64,000 nucleotides of DNA from an uncultured Erysipelotrichaceae bacterium (GCA_900316365.1 ONCO01000005.1:1-64000), one strand, 5' to 3'. Counted from the first letter of the stretch, positions 53,174 to 61,643 are shown. Notes: generated from the sequence alone by a model not told the origin. Made by a program: numbers and translations.

Positions 53174-53454
53174 TTCTGATATAACCTTATTATTAGTTGT
53201 AAGGCGGGCATTTTTAATATTGTGGTGATTGATTTTTGCCGATGGTTGCTGAATTCTAAGCAAAAATGCAATTTTGCCTATCAAAATGAAGTGAAAACGC
53301 TCATTTTTATTAGCTTTTTTTCGATTATTGCACTCTTAGGACGCGAAGAATAATATTATTAGGCATTTTTAGGGAGAATGCGCTTATAGTCGTGAAGCGT
53401 GGTTAAAACATTCTTCTTTTATCCGCGCGATTAGGAAGTGAAGAAAAAAAGCGT

Positions 53455-54456
53455 ATGTCAGTCTTGGAGAACTACTTAAAAGAAGAGAAATCAAAGATGC
53501 TTGAGCTCGTCGCTTGGCGTTTCGCCAGGATGATGCGTTATAAAGACGTCGAAGACCTCAGGAACCATTCGGTCGGCGTGATTACCGATCTTAATAGCGG
53601 CGATAGCGAGGTCTGCTTTCAGGGTGAGGAGCATAAAAGGCTTTTCGGCGAATTCAGACCGTTCCACGGCCCCAAAGACGTCGAAGAGTATTTCAATGGC
53701 AAAAACATCATTCTCCCTCAGTTCGAAGAAGGCTTTTTCCGCTTGCTTGATTGCAATTGGCTCATACAGCAATTCAAAGAAGGCCAGAGATGGCTCGATT
53801 ATGACTATTTGGCCCATGATAAGACCGGCCGAATCGTTTGGCTCCTTCTAGTCATTGAATTGTCCTTAGACCCGGTCTCCCATCACATCATCTCATCCTT
53901 ATATATAGGTATGTCCGACGTCTACCATCGTGAGAGAGACGCGATGCTTGAACTCGCCAGGAAAGACGCCTTAACCGGTTTATTCAACCGCCACATGATG
54001 AATAGCATGGTCGATGATTACCTCAAAGACCGCGGCTCCGAGGAAGCCTGCATCGCCATCGTCGATGCGAATGACTTCAAGGCCGTTAACGATAACTATG
54101 GCCATCAATGCGGCGACCGCGCGCTTATCGCCTTAAGCGAAGAACTCCAGAAGAACTTCTATAACCGCGCGAAGGACATCATCTTCCGTTATGGCGGAGA
54201 CGAATTCATCATCTGCCTCAAGGACACCGCCGAAAAGGATGCGAAGGAACGCTTTGCCGCCTTCTCTGAGAAGCCCATCAGCTATGATACCGAGGATGGC
54301 AAGAAATACTTCACGGTTTCCCTTGGCTACGCCGTAAAGAAACCGAATGATGATAAAGGGGTCTTTGAGCTAATCAGGGAGGCCGATAAAGCCCTCTATT
54401 ACGTGAAAGCCCATCGTGAAATCGGCTACGTTGGCTATAACCAAATCAAAAAATAA
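53455..54456 (+). CDS. Cytosolic GGDEF diguanylate cyclase
   Basis: 333 residues with no membrane span. An N-terminal region (1-160) has a PAS-like fold pattern (FFRLLDCNWLIQQF, DYDYLAHDKTGRIVWLLLVI). The GGDEF domain (about 170-330) has DALTGLFNRHMMN, AIVDANDFKAVNDNYGH and the active loop YGGDEF, with a normal end (READKALYYVK). It should make c-di-GMP in response to a cytosolic signal. No inhibitory RxxD site is evident before the loop. Second such enzyme in the window; no phosphodiesterase is seen. Confidence 0.93.
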   Translation: MSVLENYLKEEKSKMLELVAWRFARMMRYKDVEDLRNHSVGVITDLNSGDSEVCFQGEEHKRLFGEFRPFHGPKDVEEYFNGKNIILPQFEEGFFRLLDCNWLIQQFKEGQRWLDYDYLAHDKTGRIVWLLLVIELSLDPVSHHIISSLYIGMSDVYHRERDAMLELARKDALTGLFNRHMMNSMVDDYLKDRGSEEACIAIVDANDFKAVNDNYGHQCGDRALIALSEELQKNFYNRAKDIIFRYGGDEFIICLKDTAEKDAKERFAAFSEKPISYDTEDGKKYFTVSLGYAVKKPNDDKGVFELIREADKALYYVKAHREIGYVGYNQIKK

Positions 54457-54481
54457 GCGGGACGTATATGCATATTTAAGG

Positions 54482-54508
54482 AAAAGAGATGCGGCTGCAT
54501 CTCTTTTT
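54482..54508. terminator. Bidirectional terminator between GGDEF and potD genes
   Basis: AAAAGAGATGC-GGCT-GCATCTCTTTTT; strong stem with T-run on both strands. Confidence 0.9.
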
Positions 54509-54509
54509 A

Positions 54510-55721
54510 CTAAGCTAGCGCGTTGAAGATCGATTCGCAGGTCGTTAGGTATTGATTCGACTTAGGCTGGAGGATATATGGATTCTCAACTTGGCCGAGC
54601 GGGTCGAGATAGACCGGATACCTTTCGAGGAAATCTTTCATAGAAAGGGAGTTCTCCTCGCCTTCCTCGCCATAGTAATAGGCGCCCTCTTCGGCGTCTT
54701 TTTCGTAGGCTTCCTTAACGGACTTAAGGGTTGGGGAATAACCGATCGCGCAGGCGTTCTGATAAGCGTTTTCCGGCGTCATCATGAAGTTGATGAAGGC
54801 ATTGGCTAATTCATAGTTCTGGCAGGTGGTCGGAATAACCATCGAGTCGAAGAAGGCTGCGGTGGTCTTCGGGACATTGACGTTGAAGGCAATGGAATCG
54901 CCCTCACCTTCGTCATAGACAAGATATAGGGTATCGAAGAAGTCGCCTAGCTGGGTGAAGCACATATCAAGCGAGCCATTCGCGACGTTTCTCTTTAGTT
55001 GGTCATTGCCGAATTCGGCGAAGGAGGCCGCTTTAACGTCGGCAATGATCTTGTTCTTAAGGGCGGTGTCCATATCGTTCGCGGTTGTATTGCCCTTGAG
55101 GTCGCAGGAATTTGGATCCATTTCGTTGGCTAAAAGGTCACTTGCGACGATCCATCTTGCGGTGTCGTACATCCCTTTCCTTGGGGTGGAGGTATAAAGG
55201 CTATTGTCGTATAAGGCCTTCATACCGTTTTCCTCAACGGCTTTGGCAACCTCAGGTTTATCGGTCCTATAGATCATGCAGTAAGTGCCATAGAAATATG
55301 GGGCGAAGTATGAATTAAAGACACGGCCTTCATCGTTAACCATGTATTTGTTGATTAAGTCGCTGAGTTTATCCGCGTACATGGTTTTGTATTGGCCTAA
55401 ATATGGATAGTTTGGGTTATTGACGTCCAATTCGCGGAGTTTGCCTTCATCATAAAGCTGATGGACGGTGTAATCGCCTGGGACGACAACGTCATAAGAG
55501 GTGGTTCCCGCGGAGATCTTCTGATACATCGCCTCGCTGGAGGTGACAGGCTCTAAGATAACCTGGCAGTGATGTTCCTCTTCGAAGGCGCGGACGAGTT
55601 CCATATCGATGTATTCGCCCCAGTTAAGGAAATAGAGGATGTTGCTTGGGGTGGAGATGATGACTACCGCGAAGCAGGTGAATAAGCAGAGGCAAAAGAA
55701 GCCGGCGATTAGTTTTTTCAT
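54510..55721 (-). CDS. potD: Spermidine/putrescine-binding protein PotD
   Basis: 403 residues. An N-terminal hydrophobic segment (about 5-24) lacks a lipobox, so it probably stays membrane-anchored. The binding protein fold follows with LYFLNWGEYIDMELVRAFEE, VTSSEAMYQKI and YDVVVPGDYTV, all typical of PotD. It captures polyamines outside the membrane for PotBC. Its ATG overlaps the potC stop by one base (TAATG). Ends in TAG. Confidence 0.93.
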   Translation of the reverse strand: MKKLIAGFFCLCLFTCFAVVIISTPSNILYFLNWGEYIDMELVRAFEEEHHCQVILEPVTSSEAMYQKISAGTTSYDVVVPGDYTVHQLYDEGKLRELDVNNPNYPYLGQYKTMYADKLSDLINKYMVNDEGRVFNSYFAPYFYGTYCMIYRTDKPEVAKAVEENGMKALYDNSLYTSTPRKGMYDTARWIVASDLLANEMDPNSCDLKGNTTANDMDTALKNKIIADVKAASFAEFGNDQLKRNVANGSLDMCFTQLGDFFDTLYLVYDEGEGDSIAFNVNVPKTTAAFFDSMVIPTTCQNYELANAFINFMMTPENAYQNACAIGYSPTLKSVKEAYEKDAEEGAYYYGEEGEENSLSMKDFLERYPVYLDPLGQVENPYILQPKSNQYLTTCESIFNALA

Positions 55722-56554
55722 TATTTGGCCTCCTTGTGTTTATGGGCGGACCTTAAGGAAACGAATAAAACGATTCCAAGGGTCACGAAAGTCAATAAGG
55801 CATCAAAGGCATAGCTTCCGGCCGAGAAGTTTCTCTTGGTGTAGGAGCTATAGACGTAGTTGGAGAAATTGGTGAAGCCGTTGCCTTGGGTATAGAAGGA
55901 GATGACAAAGTCATCGATCGATAAGGTGAAGGCGATAAGGGCTCCGGTGAGGATCGCGGTGCTTAAGCTTGGGATGATGACCTTGAATAAGGCCTTGGTT
56001 GGGCTGCAGCCTAAGTCCTGGGCCGCCTCAAAGACGGATTCATCGAGCTGCTCTAGCTTTGGTAAGACCATCAGGATGACATAAGGGATCATGAAGAAGA
56101 TGTGGGCGATGGCCATCGAGGTGAAGCCGAAAATGTAAGGGAAAAGAGGCTTAACCAAGGAGCAGAGGAGCATGATGGAGATGCCGGTGACGATTTCGCT
56201 ATTCATCATTGGGATCTCGTTTAAGAAGTCCATGGTCTTCCTGGCTTTCTTGTCTAAGGCGTGGATGCCGATGGAGGCAAAGAGCCCGCCGATGGTGGCG
56301 AGTACGGTGGCCCATAAGGAGACAAGAAGCGAATCAAGGATTGGGGTGTAAAGTTCGCGGTTGGTGAAGATCTCCGCGAAGTTATCCCAGGTGAAGCCAC
56401 CCCATTCAAGAGGCGTAATGGAGTTCGCCCCGGCGTTGAAGGATTGATAGATGATGATGACGATAGGGACGTACATCAAAGAGATGACGAGGGCTACGAA
56501 GGCAGCCTTCAAGATGGAGGAAAGAAGGGCTTTCCAAGAAGATTTCTCTAACAT
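55721..56554 (-). CDS. potC: Polyamine ABC permease PotC
   Basis: 277 residues with six spans. The EAA loop reads EAAQDLGCSPTKALFKVIIPSL, where the cytosolic face contacts PotA; only the first Glu-Ala-Ala block and following Gly are needed to recognise it. The start MLEKSSWKALL fits the PotC family. Overlaps potB and potD by one base on each side. Confidence 0.93.
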   Translation of the reverse strand: MLEKSSWKALLSSILKAAFVALVISLMYVPIVIIIYQSFNAGANSITPLEWGGFTWDNFAEIFTNRELYTPILDSLLVSLWATVLATIGGLFASIGIHALDKKARKTMDFLNEIPMMNSEIVTGISIMLLCSLVKPLFPYIFGFTSMAIAHIFFMIPYVILMVLPKLEQLDESVFEAAQDLGCSPTKALFKVIIPSLSTAILTGALIAFTLSIDDFVISFYTQGNGFTNFSNYVYSSYTKRNFSAGSYAFDALLTFVTLGIVLFVSLRSAHKHKEAK

Positions 56555-57351
56555 TATTCGGCCCTCCTTTTACGGCTGCTGAGCATACTGAAGACGAAGA
56601 CGATCGCGATGATGACGATCGAGACGAAGATGGAGAGAAGGGAACCGAAATTGTAGTTGTTCTTCTCAAAGACGGACTGGAGCAAGTTACCGATCAATCT
56701 GACCTTGCCCTGGCCGATGGTCGCGGAGATGGCAAAGCCGGTCGCCGCCGGGAGGAAGACCATAAGGACGCCGCTGGAGACGCCTTCCATGGATAAAGGA
56801 AGGGTGATCTTAAGGAAAGTCTTCCAAGCGGGCACGCCTAAGTCTTTAGAGGCCTCTAAGAGGGACCTATCCATCTTTTCGAGGATGGTGAAGATCGGGA
56901 AGATCATGAATGGGAGATAGGTGGTCACGGTGACGAAGACGACGGACCAAGTGGAGCCCAAGACGTTAAGCGCCGCGAAGAAGTCAGTGGAGAATAAACG
57001 TAACCACGAGACGATACGGAGCATGGAGTTACTCCACATCGGAAGGATCATAAGGAGCAAGATGAGTTTCTTGTTCTTGATCTTGGAGAAGGATAAGAAA
57101 TAAGCGGTTGGGTAGCCTAAGAGAAGGCAAACCAAGACGGTGAAGAATGCGACTATAAGCGAATTCCATAAGGCCTTGAGGATCGAAGGGTCGGCCAAAC
57201 GATGGTAGGCATCAAGGGAGAAGGTTGCTCCCTGAAAGTCCATCGCGTTCGTCTGCATGAAGGTAAGGATGATCATGACGACGATTGGGGCGACGACGAA
57301 GAAGACGAGCCAAACGAAATAAGGAATCGCGTAACCCTTAAAACGTTTCAT
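56554..57351 (-). CDS. potB: Polyamine ABC permease PotB
   Basis: 265 residues with six spans. Motifs include SFSKIKNKKLILLLMILP, WSNSMLRIVSWLRLF and the EAA-type loop EASKDLGVPAWKTFLKITLP. It forms the channel with PotC. Gene order potA-potB-potC-potD with TAATG junctions throughout makes a classic tightly coupled operon. Confidence 0.93.
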   Translation of the reverse strand: MKRFKGYAIPYFVWLVFFVVAPIVVMIILTFMQTNAMDFQGATFSLDAYHRLADPSILKALWNSLIVAFFTVLVCLLLGYPTAYFLSFSKIKNKKLILLLMILPMWSNSMLRIVSWLRLFSTDFFAALNVLGSTWSVVFVTVTTYLPFMIFPIFTILEKMDRSLLEASKDLGVPAWKTFLKITLPLSMEGVSSGVLMVFLPAATGFAISATIGQGKVRLIGNLLQSVFEKNNYNFGSLLSIFVSIVIIAIVFVFSMLSSRKRRAE

Positions 57352-59216
57352 TACTTGGATTCCTCCTCGATGGCTTCGGCTAAGCGTCTACCCTCTTCGC
57401 GGATTTTGCGGATTTCTAATGGCTGGGCGTCATCTTCGACCTTCATAAGGTGGATTTCATAGAAGTCGACCTTTAAGCCAACTTCCTGTCCGATTTCGGC
57501 GTTTTGATAATCCTCGACCATAAGGATCTGGCCTTGGCAGTTGACCCAGAGGTGGAAGGATACGCCGGTGAAGGCGGAACGGACGACCGTGCCGTGGAGA
57601 ATCGCGGATTCCGGATCGTCGAAGACCAAGTCGAAGTCCTCTGGGCGGATGACCGCGTCAACGACTTCGCCTGGGATGAAGGTGGTGAGATAGGTTCTAA
57701 AAGTATTGCCGAGGAAGGCGACGTTCTGGTTACCAAGGTAGGTGCCTTCGATGATGTTCGCGCCTTCGTAGTTAGCCAGAAGCTTGGCTTTGCTCTCGCT
57801 TCTAGATTCGCAATAGATGTTGCCTGGGGCGACGGTTAAGCCAAGAGTATCGCCGACTTTGTATTTGTCTTCGGCCTCGACCTTGATGGTCTTGCCATCG
57901 ACTTCGACGTCCATTTCGTATTTGTTCTCGACGAATTTGACGGACTTGATGGTGCCGATAAGCTTGGCGATGTCCTCGCTGCAGATATCGAAGTCCTCTT
58001 TTTCGACGACGATGTACATCGGGTCGTTAGGACGGAAGTCGCCAGCGCTGACTTTGAAGGTCTTGCCAAGCGTCTGGAGACGGCGTGGCTCGCTATAGAC
58101 GCCACGGAGGATGTTGGCCTCGCCGATGAAGGTGGAGACGAAGCGGTTGACCGGGGTGTTGTAGATGTCTTCTGGACGGCCCATCTGCTGGATGATGCCG
58201 CCATTCATGACGACGACTGTATCAGACATTACCATGGCCTCTTCCTGGTCATGAGTGACGAAGATAAAGGTGATGCCGAGCTTACGCTGCATTTCCCGAA
58301 GCTCTAAGCGCATGGATTTACGGAGCTGTAAATCGAGGGCGGAAAGAGGCTCGTCCAAAAGGAGGATGCGTGGTTTATTGACGATGGCCCTCGCGATGGC
58401 GATACGCTGCATCTGACCGCCGGAGAGGGAAGAGATTTCGCGGTTCTCATAGCCTTCGAGGTTGACGAACTTAAGGGCTTTGATGACTTCGCCGCGGATG
58501 ACGTCTTCCTTGAATTTGCGGTCCTCGATGGTGGAGATCATCTTGTAGTACTTATCTTCTTTGGCGATAAGGGAGAGGATCTCTTTTTTAGCGGCGTTAT
58601 ATTTGCAGGAATCTTCGATATTCAAGGCGATATCGACATTGAGGTTCTTAAGGATGGCTAAAACATCGTTCTTGGCTTCAGAGTAAGTCTTGAAGTGTCT
58701 TTCCTTATCTAAGGAAGTGATGATTTCCGAGAACTGATAATACGGGGAATCATGCTTAAAGGTAGAGATGACGTAGGCTTTGACGTCTTTTGGTTTCTCG
58801 ATGCGGGAAAGCTTCCTTTGGAGGGCGTCGACTTCCTCTTCGTCGAAACCATACTCATTCATGAGGTTCATGGTGCCGATGTCATAGACATTGGAATAGA
58901 CGTTGTTCCTTAAGCCGAAAGCGATGTTGTCGAAGATATTCATATTCGGGAAAAGGGAATATCTCTGGAAGACCGTGTTGATTGGTCTTTTATGGGCTGG
59001 GAGGGATTGGATCTCAACCCCGTCGAGAAGGAGTTGGCCTTCTTCCATGGTCTCAAAACCTCCGATGATGCGGAGGGTGGTGGTCTTACCGCATCCGGAT
59101 GGACCTAAAAGAGTAACGAATTCGTTCTCGTTGATCGTCAGATTGAAGTGGTCGAGGATGACGTTGTCCCCGTAGGACTTCTTGATGTTCCTTAATTCCA
59201 AAATCTTTTGTGCCAT
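57351..59216 (-). CDS. potA: Polyamine ABC ATPase PotA with a large insertion
   Basis: 621 residues from ATG 59216 (site GGAGAG). Walker A GPSGCGKTT (38-46), Q-loop FQRYSLFP, signature LSGGQ (264-268), Walker B ILLLDEPLSALD and the switch VTHDQ are all intact. Between the Q-loop and the signature lies an extra segment of about 135 residues (105-240), highly charged and helical, absent from ordinary PotA (about 370 residues). Mycoplasmal PotA is known for such an enlarged form. The C-terminal TOBE region is also long (about 370-600), perhaps two repeats. Provides the energy for polyamine import. Confidence 0.92.
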   Translation of the reverse strand: MAQKILELRNIKKSYGDNVILDHFNLTINENEFVTLLGPSGCGKTTTLRIIGGFETMEEGQLLLDGVEIQSLPAHKRPINTVFQRYSLFPNMNIFDNIAFGLRNNVYSNVYDIGTMNLMNEYGFDEEEVDALQRKLSRIEKPKDVKAYVISTFKHDSPYYQFSEIITSLDKERHFKTYSEAKNDVLAILKNLNVDIALNIEDSCKYNAAKKEILSLIAKEDKYYKMISTIEDRKFKEDVIRGEVIKALKFVNLEGYENREISSLSGGQMQRIAIARAIVNKPRILLLDEPLSALDLQLRKSMRLELREMQRKLGITFIFVTHDQEEAMVMSDTVVVMNGGIIQQMGRPEDIYNTPVNRFVSTFIGEANILRGVYSEPRRLQTLGKTFKVSAGDFRPNDPMYIVVEKEDFDICSEDIAKLIGTIKSVKFVENKYEMDVEVDGKTIKVEAEDKYKVGDTLGLTVAPGNIYCESRSESKAKLLANYEGANIIEGTYLGNQNVAFLGNTFRTYLTTFIPGEVVDAVIRPEDFDLVFDDPESAILHGTVVRSAFTGVSFHLWVNCQGQILMVEDYQNAEIGQEVGLKVDFYEIHLMKVEDDAQPLEIRKIREEGRRLAEAIEEESK

Positions 59217-59232
59217 AGTTTCTCTCCGAAGC

Positions 59233-59262
59233 AAAAGAAAAGTCCTAGAGTGTTTCTAGGAC
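59233..59262 (-). terminator. Terminator-type hairpin upstream of potA
   Basis: GTCCTAGA pairs with TCTAGGAC around a 5-nt loop, followed by TTTTCTTTTG on minus. It lies between the tiny gene stop (59268) and potA (59216). Confidence 0.75.
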
Positions 59263-59267
59263 GAGTT

Positions 59268-59381
59268 TTAGCTTTTGAAAATGATGTTGGAAGCGATTGG
59301 TAAGCCACCGCCGAAAACGACCTTGTAGATGGTCGGGGCAGGAGGGATATTCTTGATCACTGTCTCACATGCGTTTTTCAT
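59268..59381 (-). CDS. 37-residue peptide gene upstream of potABCD
   Basis: 37 residues from an ATG ten bases after a TATTAT box. The peptide starts MKNACETVIKNIPPAP and goes on with TIYKVVFGGGLPIASNIIF. It has one mildly hydrophobic stretch but no clear signal peptide. The frame stops five bases before a terminator hairpin, so promoter, frame and terminator make a complete small unit. It could be a polyamine-sensing leader peptide (read-through of the hairpin giving potABCD) or a separate small protein. No family is recognised. Confidence 0.5.
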   Translation of the reverse strand: MKNACETVIKNIPPAPTIYKVVFGGGLPIASNIIFKS

Positions 59382-59391
59382 CGCGGGGTTA

Positions 59392-59397
59392 ATAATA
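59392..59397 (-). promoter_or_regulatory. -10 box upstream of the 37-residue gene and potABCD
   Basis: TATTAT on minus; the -35 region is weak. Confidence 0.4.
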
Positions 59398-59556
59398 GAA
59401 CTATCTACGCGAAATAAAAGAAAAAATTTAACGAATTTTAAGATGAGGGTAAAAATGCGCTTTCCTAAAAGGCTTTGAGGGGCTTAAAAAACGACTTTTT
59501 GGAACATGATATTCTCTGTCATCGACCATCGATAAGTTGGAAGCCCGTTGACTGAT

Positions 59557-60561
59557 TTAAAGAAGGTTGATCCCCATCTCTTTCAGAGCGTCGATCTCCG
59601 AATCTTCCCATAACGAAGCCTGTATCTCGCCGATATGGGCTTTTTCTAAGAAGAACATGCATAAACGCGATTGGCCGATACCGCCGCCGATCGTGTAGGG
59701 GAGCTTCTTTTTGATGATAGCCTGGCAATATGGGGTGACGAGCATGTCTAGTTTGTTCTGATACTCAACTTGCTTTAATAAGGATTCTTCGTCGACGCGG
59801 ATGCCCATTGAGGATATTTCAAACGCGCAGTCGAGGACTTCGTGGTAAAGGATGATGTCGCCGTTGAGGTGCCAATCGTCATAGTCAGGCGCGCGCCCAT
59901 CATGTGGTTTCTCATCTTCTAATGGCCAGCCGATCTCCTCTAAGAAATAAGCCTTAACCTCTTTGGCGAAAGCTTTTTCCCTTTCTTTACGGTTTAAACC
60001 AGGGTATTTGGCTTCAAGTTCCTTGGAGGTGATGAAAGTAATCTCCTCAGGGAGTTTCTTGTTTAAGGATGGATATAAGGAATTGATGTCTTGCTCTTCT
60101 TCCTTAAGGGCTTGGTAGATGGTTCTGACTACCTCCCTAAGGGTCTCTTTGTTTCTTTTGCTCTTATCGATTACCTTCTCCCAATCCCATTGGTCAACAT
60201 AGAGGGAGTGGAGGTTATCCAGGGTCTCATCTCGTCTAATTGCATTCATGTCGGCGTATAACCCCTGGCCCTCCTCGAAGGCGTATTTGCCTAAGGCAAA
60301 ACGTTTCCATTTCGCAAGGGATTGGACAACCTGAATTTCTTCTTTTCCGATACATTTCGACGTGAAATGCACTTTGCGTTCCACCCCATTGAGGTCATCG
60401 TTTAAGCCGGATGACTTCTTTAAGAATAAGGGCGCGGACACGCGCGTGAGATTCAAAGCTTTCGCAAGCCTCGCTTCGAAGGTGTCCTTAAGATGCTTAA
60501 TGGCTAGTTGGGTTTCGTAAACGCCTAATTTGGATTGATAGTGCTGGAGTGGGTAAATCAT
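59557..60561 (-). CDS. asnA: Aspartate-ammonia ligase AsnA
   Basis: 334 residues from ATG 60561, close to the 330 of E. coli AsnA; a longer frame upstream adds a basic, non-homologous stretch. Motifs of the class II-synthetase-like fold include YQSKLGVYETQLAIKHLKD, RVSAPLF, SLYVDQWDWEK, ALKEEE and the C-terminal TIGGGIGQSRLCMFFL. The enzyme makes asparagine from aspartate, ammonia and ATP in the cytosol. No ribosome site is evident. Divergent from the HEPN-MNT genes. Confidence 0.95.
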   Translation of the reverse strand: MIYPLQHYQSKLGVYETQLAIKHLKDTFEARLAKALNLTRVSAPLFLKKSSGLNDDLNGVERKVHFTSKCIGKEEIQVVQSLAKWKRFALGKYAFEEGQGLYADMNAIRRDETLDNLHSLYVDQWDWEKVIDKSKRNKETLREVVRTIYQALKEEEQDINSLYPSLNKKLPEEITFITSKELEAKYPGLNRKEREKAFAKEVKAYFLEEIGWPLEDEKPHDGRAPDYDDWHLNGDIILYHEVLDCAFEISSMGIRVDEESLLKQVEYQNKLDMLVTPYCQAIIKKKLPYTIGGGIGQSRLCMFFLEKAHIGEIQASLWEDSEIDALKEMGINLL

Positions 60562-60674
60562 ATAGGTCTTATTGTTAGGCTTAGGGTTATTTTTGCAAGA
60601 AGAAACACGCCACCGCATCCCTTTGGCTGCCATATAGCTACAAACCGAGAAATGTCCGGGCGGAGTAAAACGGT

Positions 60675-60694
60675 TCTACACCTAAAGATGTAGA
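60675..60694. repeat. Inverted repeat TCTACA/TGTAGA
   Basis: Six-base arms with an 8-nt spacer. The arms include the TGTAGA half-site also found in the second palindrome near the HEPN-MNT promoter, but facing outward. Possible third operator, between asnA and the toxin-antitoxin genes. Confidence 0.35.
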
Positions 60695-60751
60695 GCAAAA
60701 AGCATGGTTACGTCTGCTTGAAAGGAAAGTACATAATGATAAAAAGCAAAA

Positions 60752-60765
60752 GTGTAAAAATACAC
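60752..60765. promoter_or_regulatory. Operator-like palindrome 1 of the HEPN-MNT locus
   Basis: GTGTA-AAAA-TACAC, a perfect palindrome with four-base spacer, 69 bp upstream of the HTH-MNT ATG. Confidence 0.6.
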
Positions 60766-60782
60766 ATTTTGTATTGGCTAAT

Positions 60783-60796
60783 GTGTAGAAATACAT
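60783..60796. promoter_or_regulatory. Operator-like palindrome 2 of the HEPN-MNT locus
   Basis: GTGTA-GAAA-TACAT, the same motif with one change, 31 bp from the first, about three helical turns. It lies in the -35 to -10 region of the promoter, as expected for autorepression by the HTH domain. Confidence 0.6.
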
Positions 60797-60808
60797 CTCG
60801 ATGTTAGA

Positions 60809-60814
60809 TATTAT
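60809..60814 (+). promoter_or_regulatory. -10 box of the HEPN-MNT genes, leaderless type
   Basis: TATTAT six bases before ATG 60821. Confidence 0.45.
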
Positions 60815-60820
60815 GTGTAT

Positions 60821-61297
60821 ATGGATTTGAAAGAACTGAGGAAAACCAAAAGACTAACCCAAGTTGATGCGGCCTCTATTGCTGGAGTAAGTGTTGAGTC
60901 ATACAAAAATCACGAACTCGGGCGGAGCAGAGGCGATTCCCCTTTGGGAAGGATGATTTTTGATAAGTTATCCGCCTATGAACCTTACGGCTTTGAAAAA
61001 GGCATTCTTCCGCTCGACCTTATCAAGCAAACTCTCTCTGATGTTCTTGGTTCCAAGCCCGTTGATTTTGCTTATCTCTTCGGGTCGTACGCCAAAGGTG
61101 AAGCCGACGCGAAAAGCGATGTGGATATCATGGTGTCTGGAGCCATAACCGGCTTAGAGTTTTTTAGTCTTGGCGGAGAATTGGAACGCGCGTTGCACAA
61201 AAAGGTCGATATCATAAGATTATCCGATGTTGGCGCTAACCAAGATCTCATTCGTGAGATAATGGCTACAGGCATAAGAATCTATGAGAAAAAATAA
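60821..61297 (+). CDS. MNT-type antitoxin fused to an N-terminal HTH domain
   Basis: 158 residues from ATG 60821; a GTG six bases earlier is possible but lies against the -10 box. Residues 1-55 form a helix-turn-helix of the Cro/XRE type (LRKTKRLTQVDAASIAGVS, VESYKNHELG). Residues about 65-158 form a minimal nucleotidyltransferase with the exact GSx10DxD motif (Gly88-Ser89, Asp100, Asp102; FGSYAKGEADAKSDVDI). In HEPN-MNT systems the MNT partner adds AMP to the toxin Tyr to silence it. The fused HTH makes it its own repressor. It overlaps the HEPN gene by 14 bases. Confidence 0.92.
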   Translation: MDLKELRKTKRLTQVDAASIAGVSVESYKNHELGRSRGDSPLGRMIFDKLSAYEPYGFEKGILPLDLIKQTLSDVLGSKPVDFAYLFGSYAKGEADAKSDVDIMVSGAITGLEFFSLGGELERALHKKVDIIRLSDVGANQDLIREIMATGIRIYEKK

Positions 61298-61625
61298 AGA
61301 CGACCGTTATTACGCTGAGTTGTTGTTGCGCGAGACGAACAAACTTTTGTCTTTTGCATCAAGAGTTGATTTCTCCAACCCCGAACGGAACGAAGAAGCG
61401 ATATACGCCATGAATTTTTGCATAGTGCAAATCAAGGAAAATGTCGCCCTCCTTTCGGATGATTTTCGGCAAAACAAGCTGGGAGTTAGACTGAGCCGTT
61501 TTATTGATTTCCGCAATTTGCTAGTGCACGAATACGGGAAAACGGACTATTCCGCATATCGTGATTTAATCGAAACCGATGTGCCGAAATTAAAGGCGTC
61601 TCTAGAAACTTTTCTGAGTCGCTAA
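61284..61625 (+). CDS. HEPN toxin (RNase type)
   Basis: 113 residues, all helical, with the exact Rx4HxY motif: Arg77-NLLV-His82-Glu-Tyr84. Arg and His are the RNase residues and Tyr84 is the expected AMPylation target of the MNT partner. The length and the following helix fit the HepT/DUF86 family. Overlapping start within the antitoxin frame secures a fixed ratio of products. Expected to cut RNA when not neutralised. Confidence 0.92.
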   Translation: MRKNKDDRYYAELLLRETNKLLSFASRVDFSNPERNEEAIYAMNFCIVQIKENVALLSDDFRQNKLGVRLSRFIDFRNLLVHEYGKTDYSAYRDLIETDVPKLKASLETFLSR

Positions 61626-61643
61626 AAACATCACGAATACAAA

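Larger units (their letters stand above)
59217..59556. other. Leader of potABCD containing a tiny gene and hairpin
   Basis: Contains a -10 box, a 37-codon frame and a hairpin with T-run, all on minus and listed separately. The remainder toward asnA (59400-59556) is AT-rich without recognised signals. Confidence 0.5.

Noticed and set aside
60562-60660. T-box leader for asnA
   Set aside because: GGATGCGGTGGCG at first sight recalls the T-box GGTGG-ACCGCG element, but the order is wrong and there is no specifier stem or terminator.
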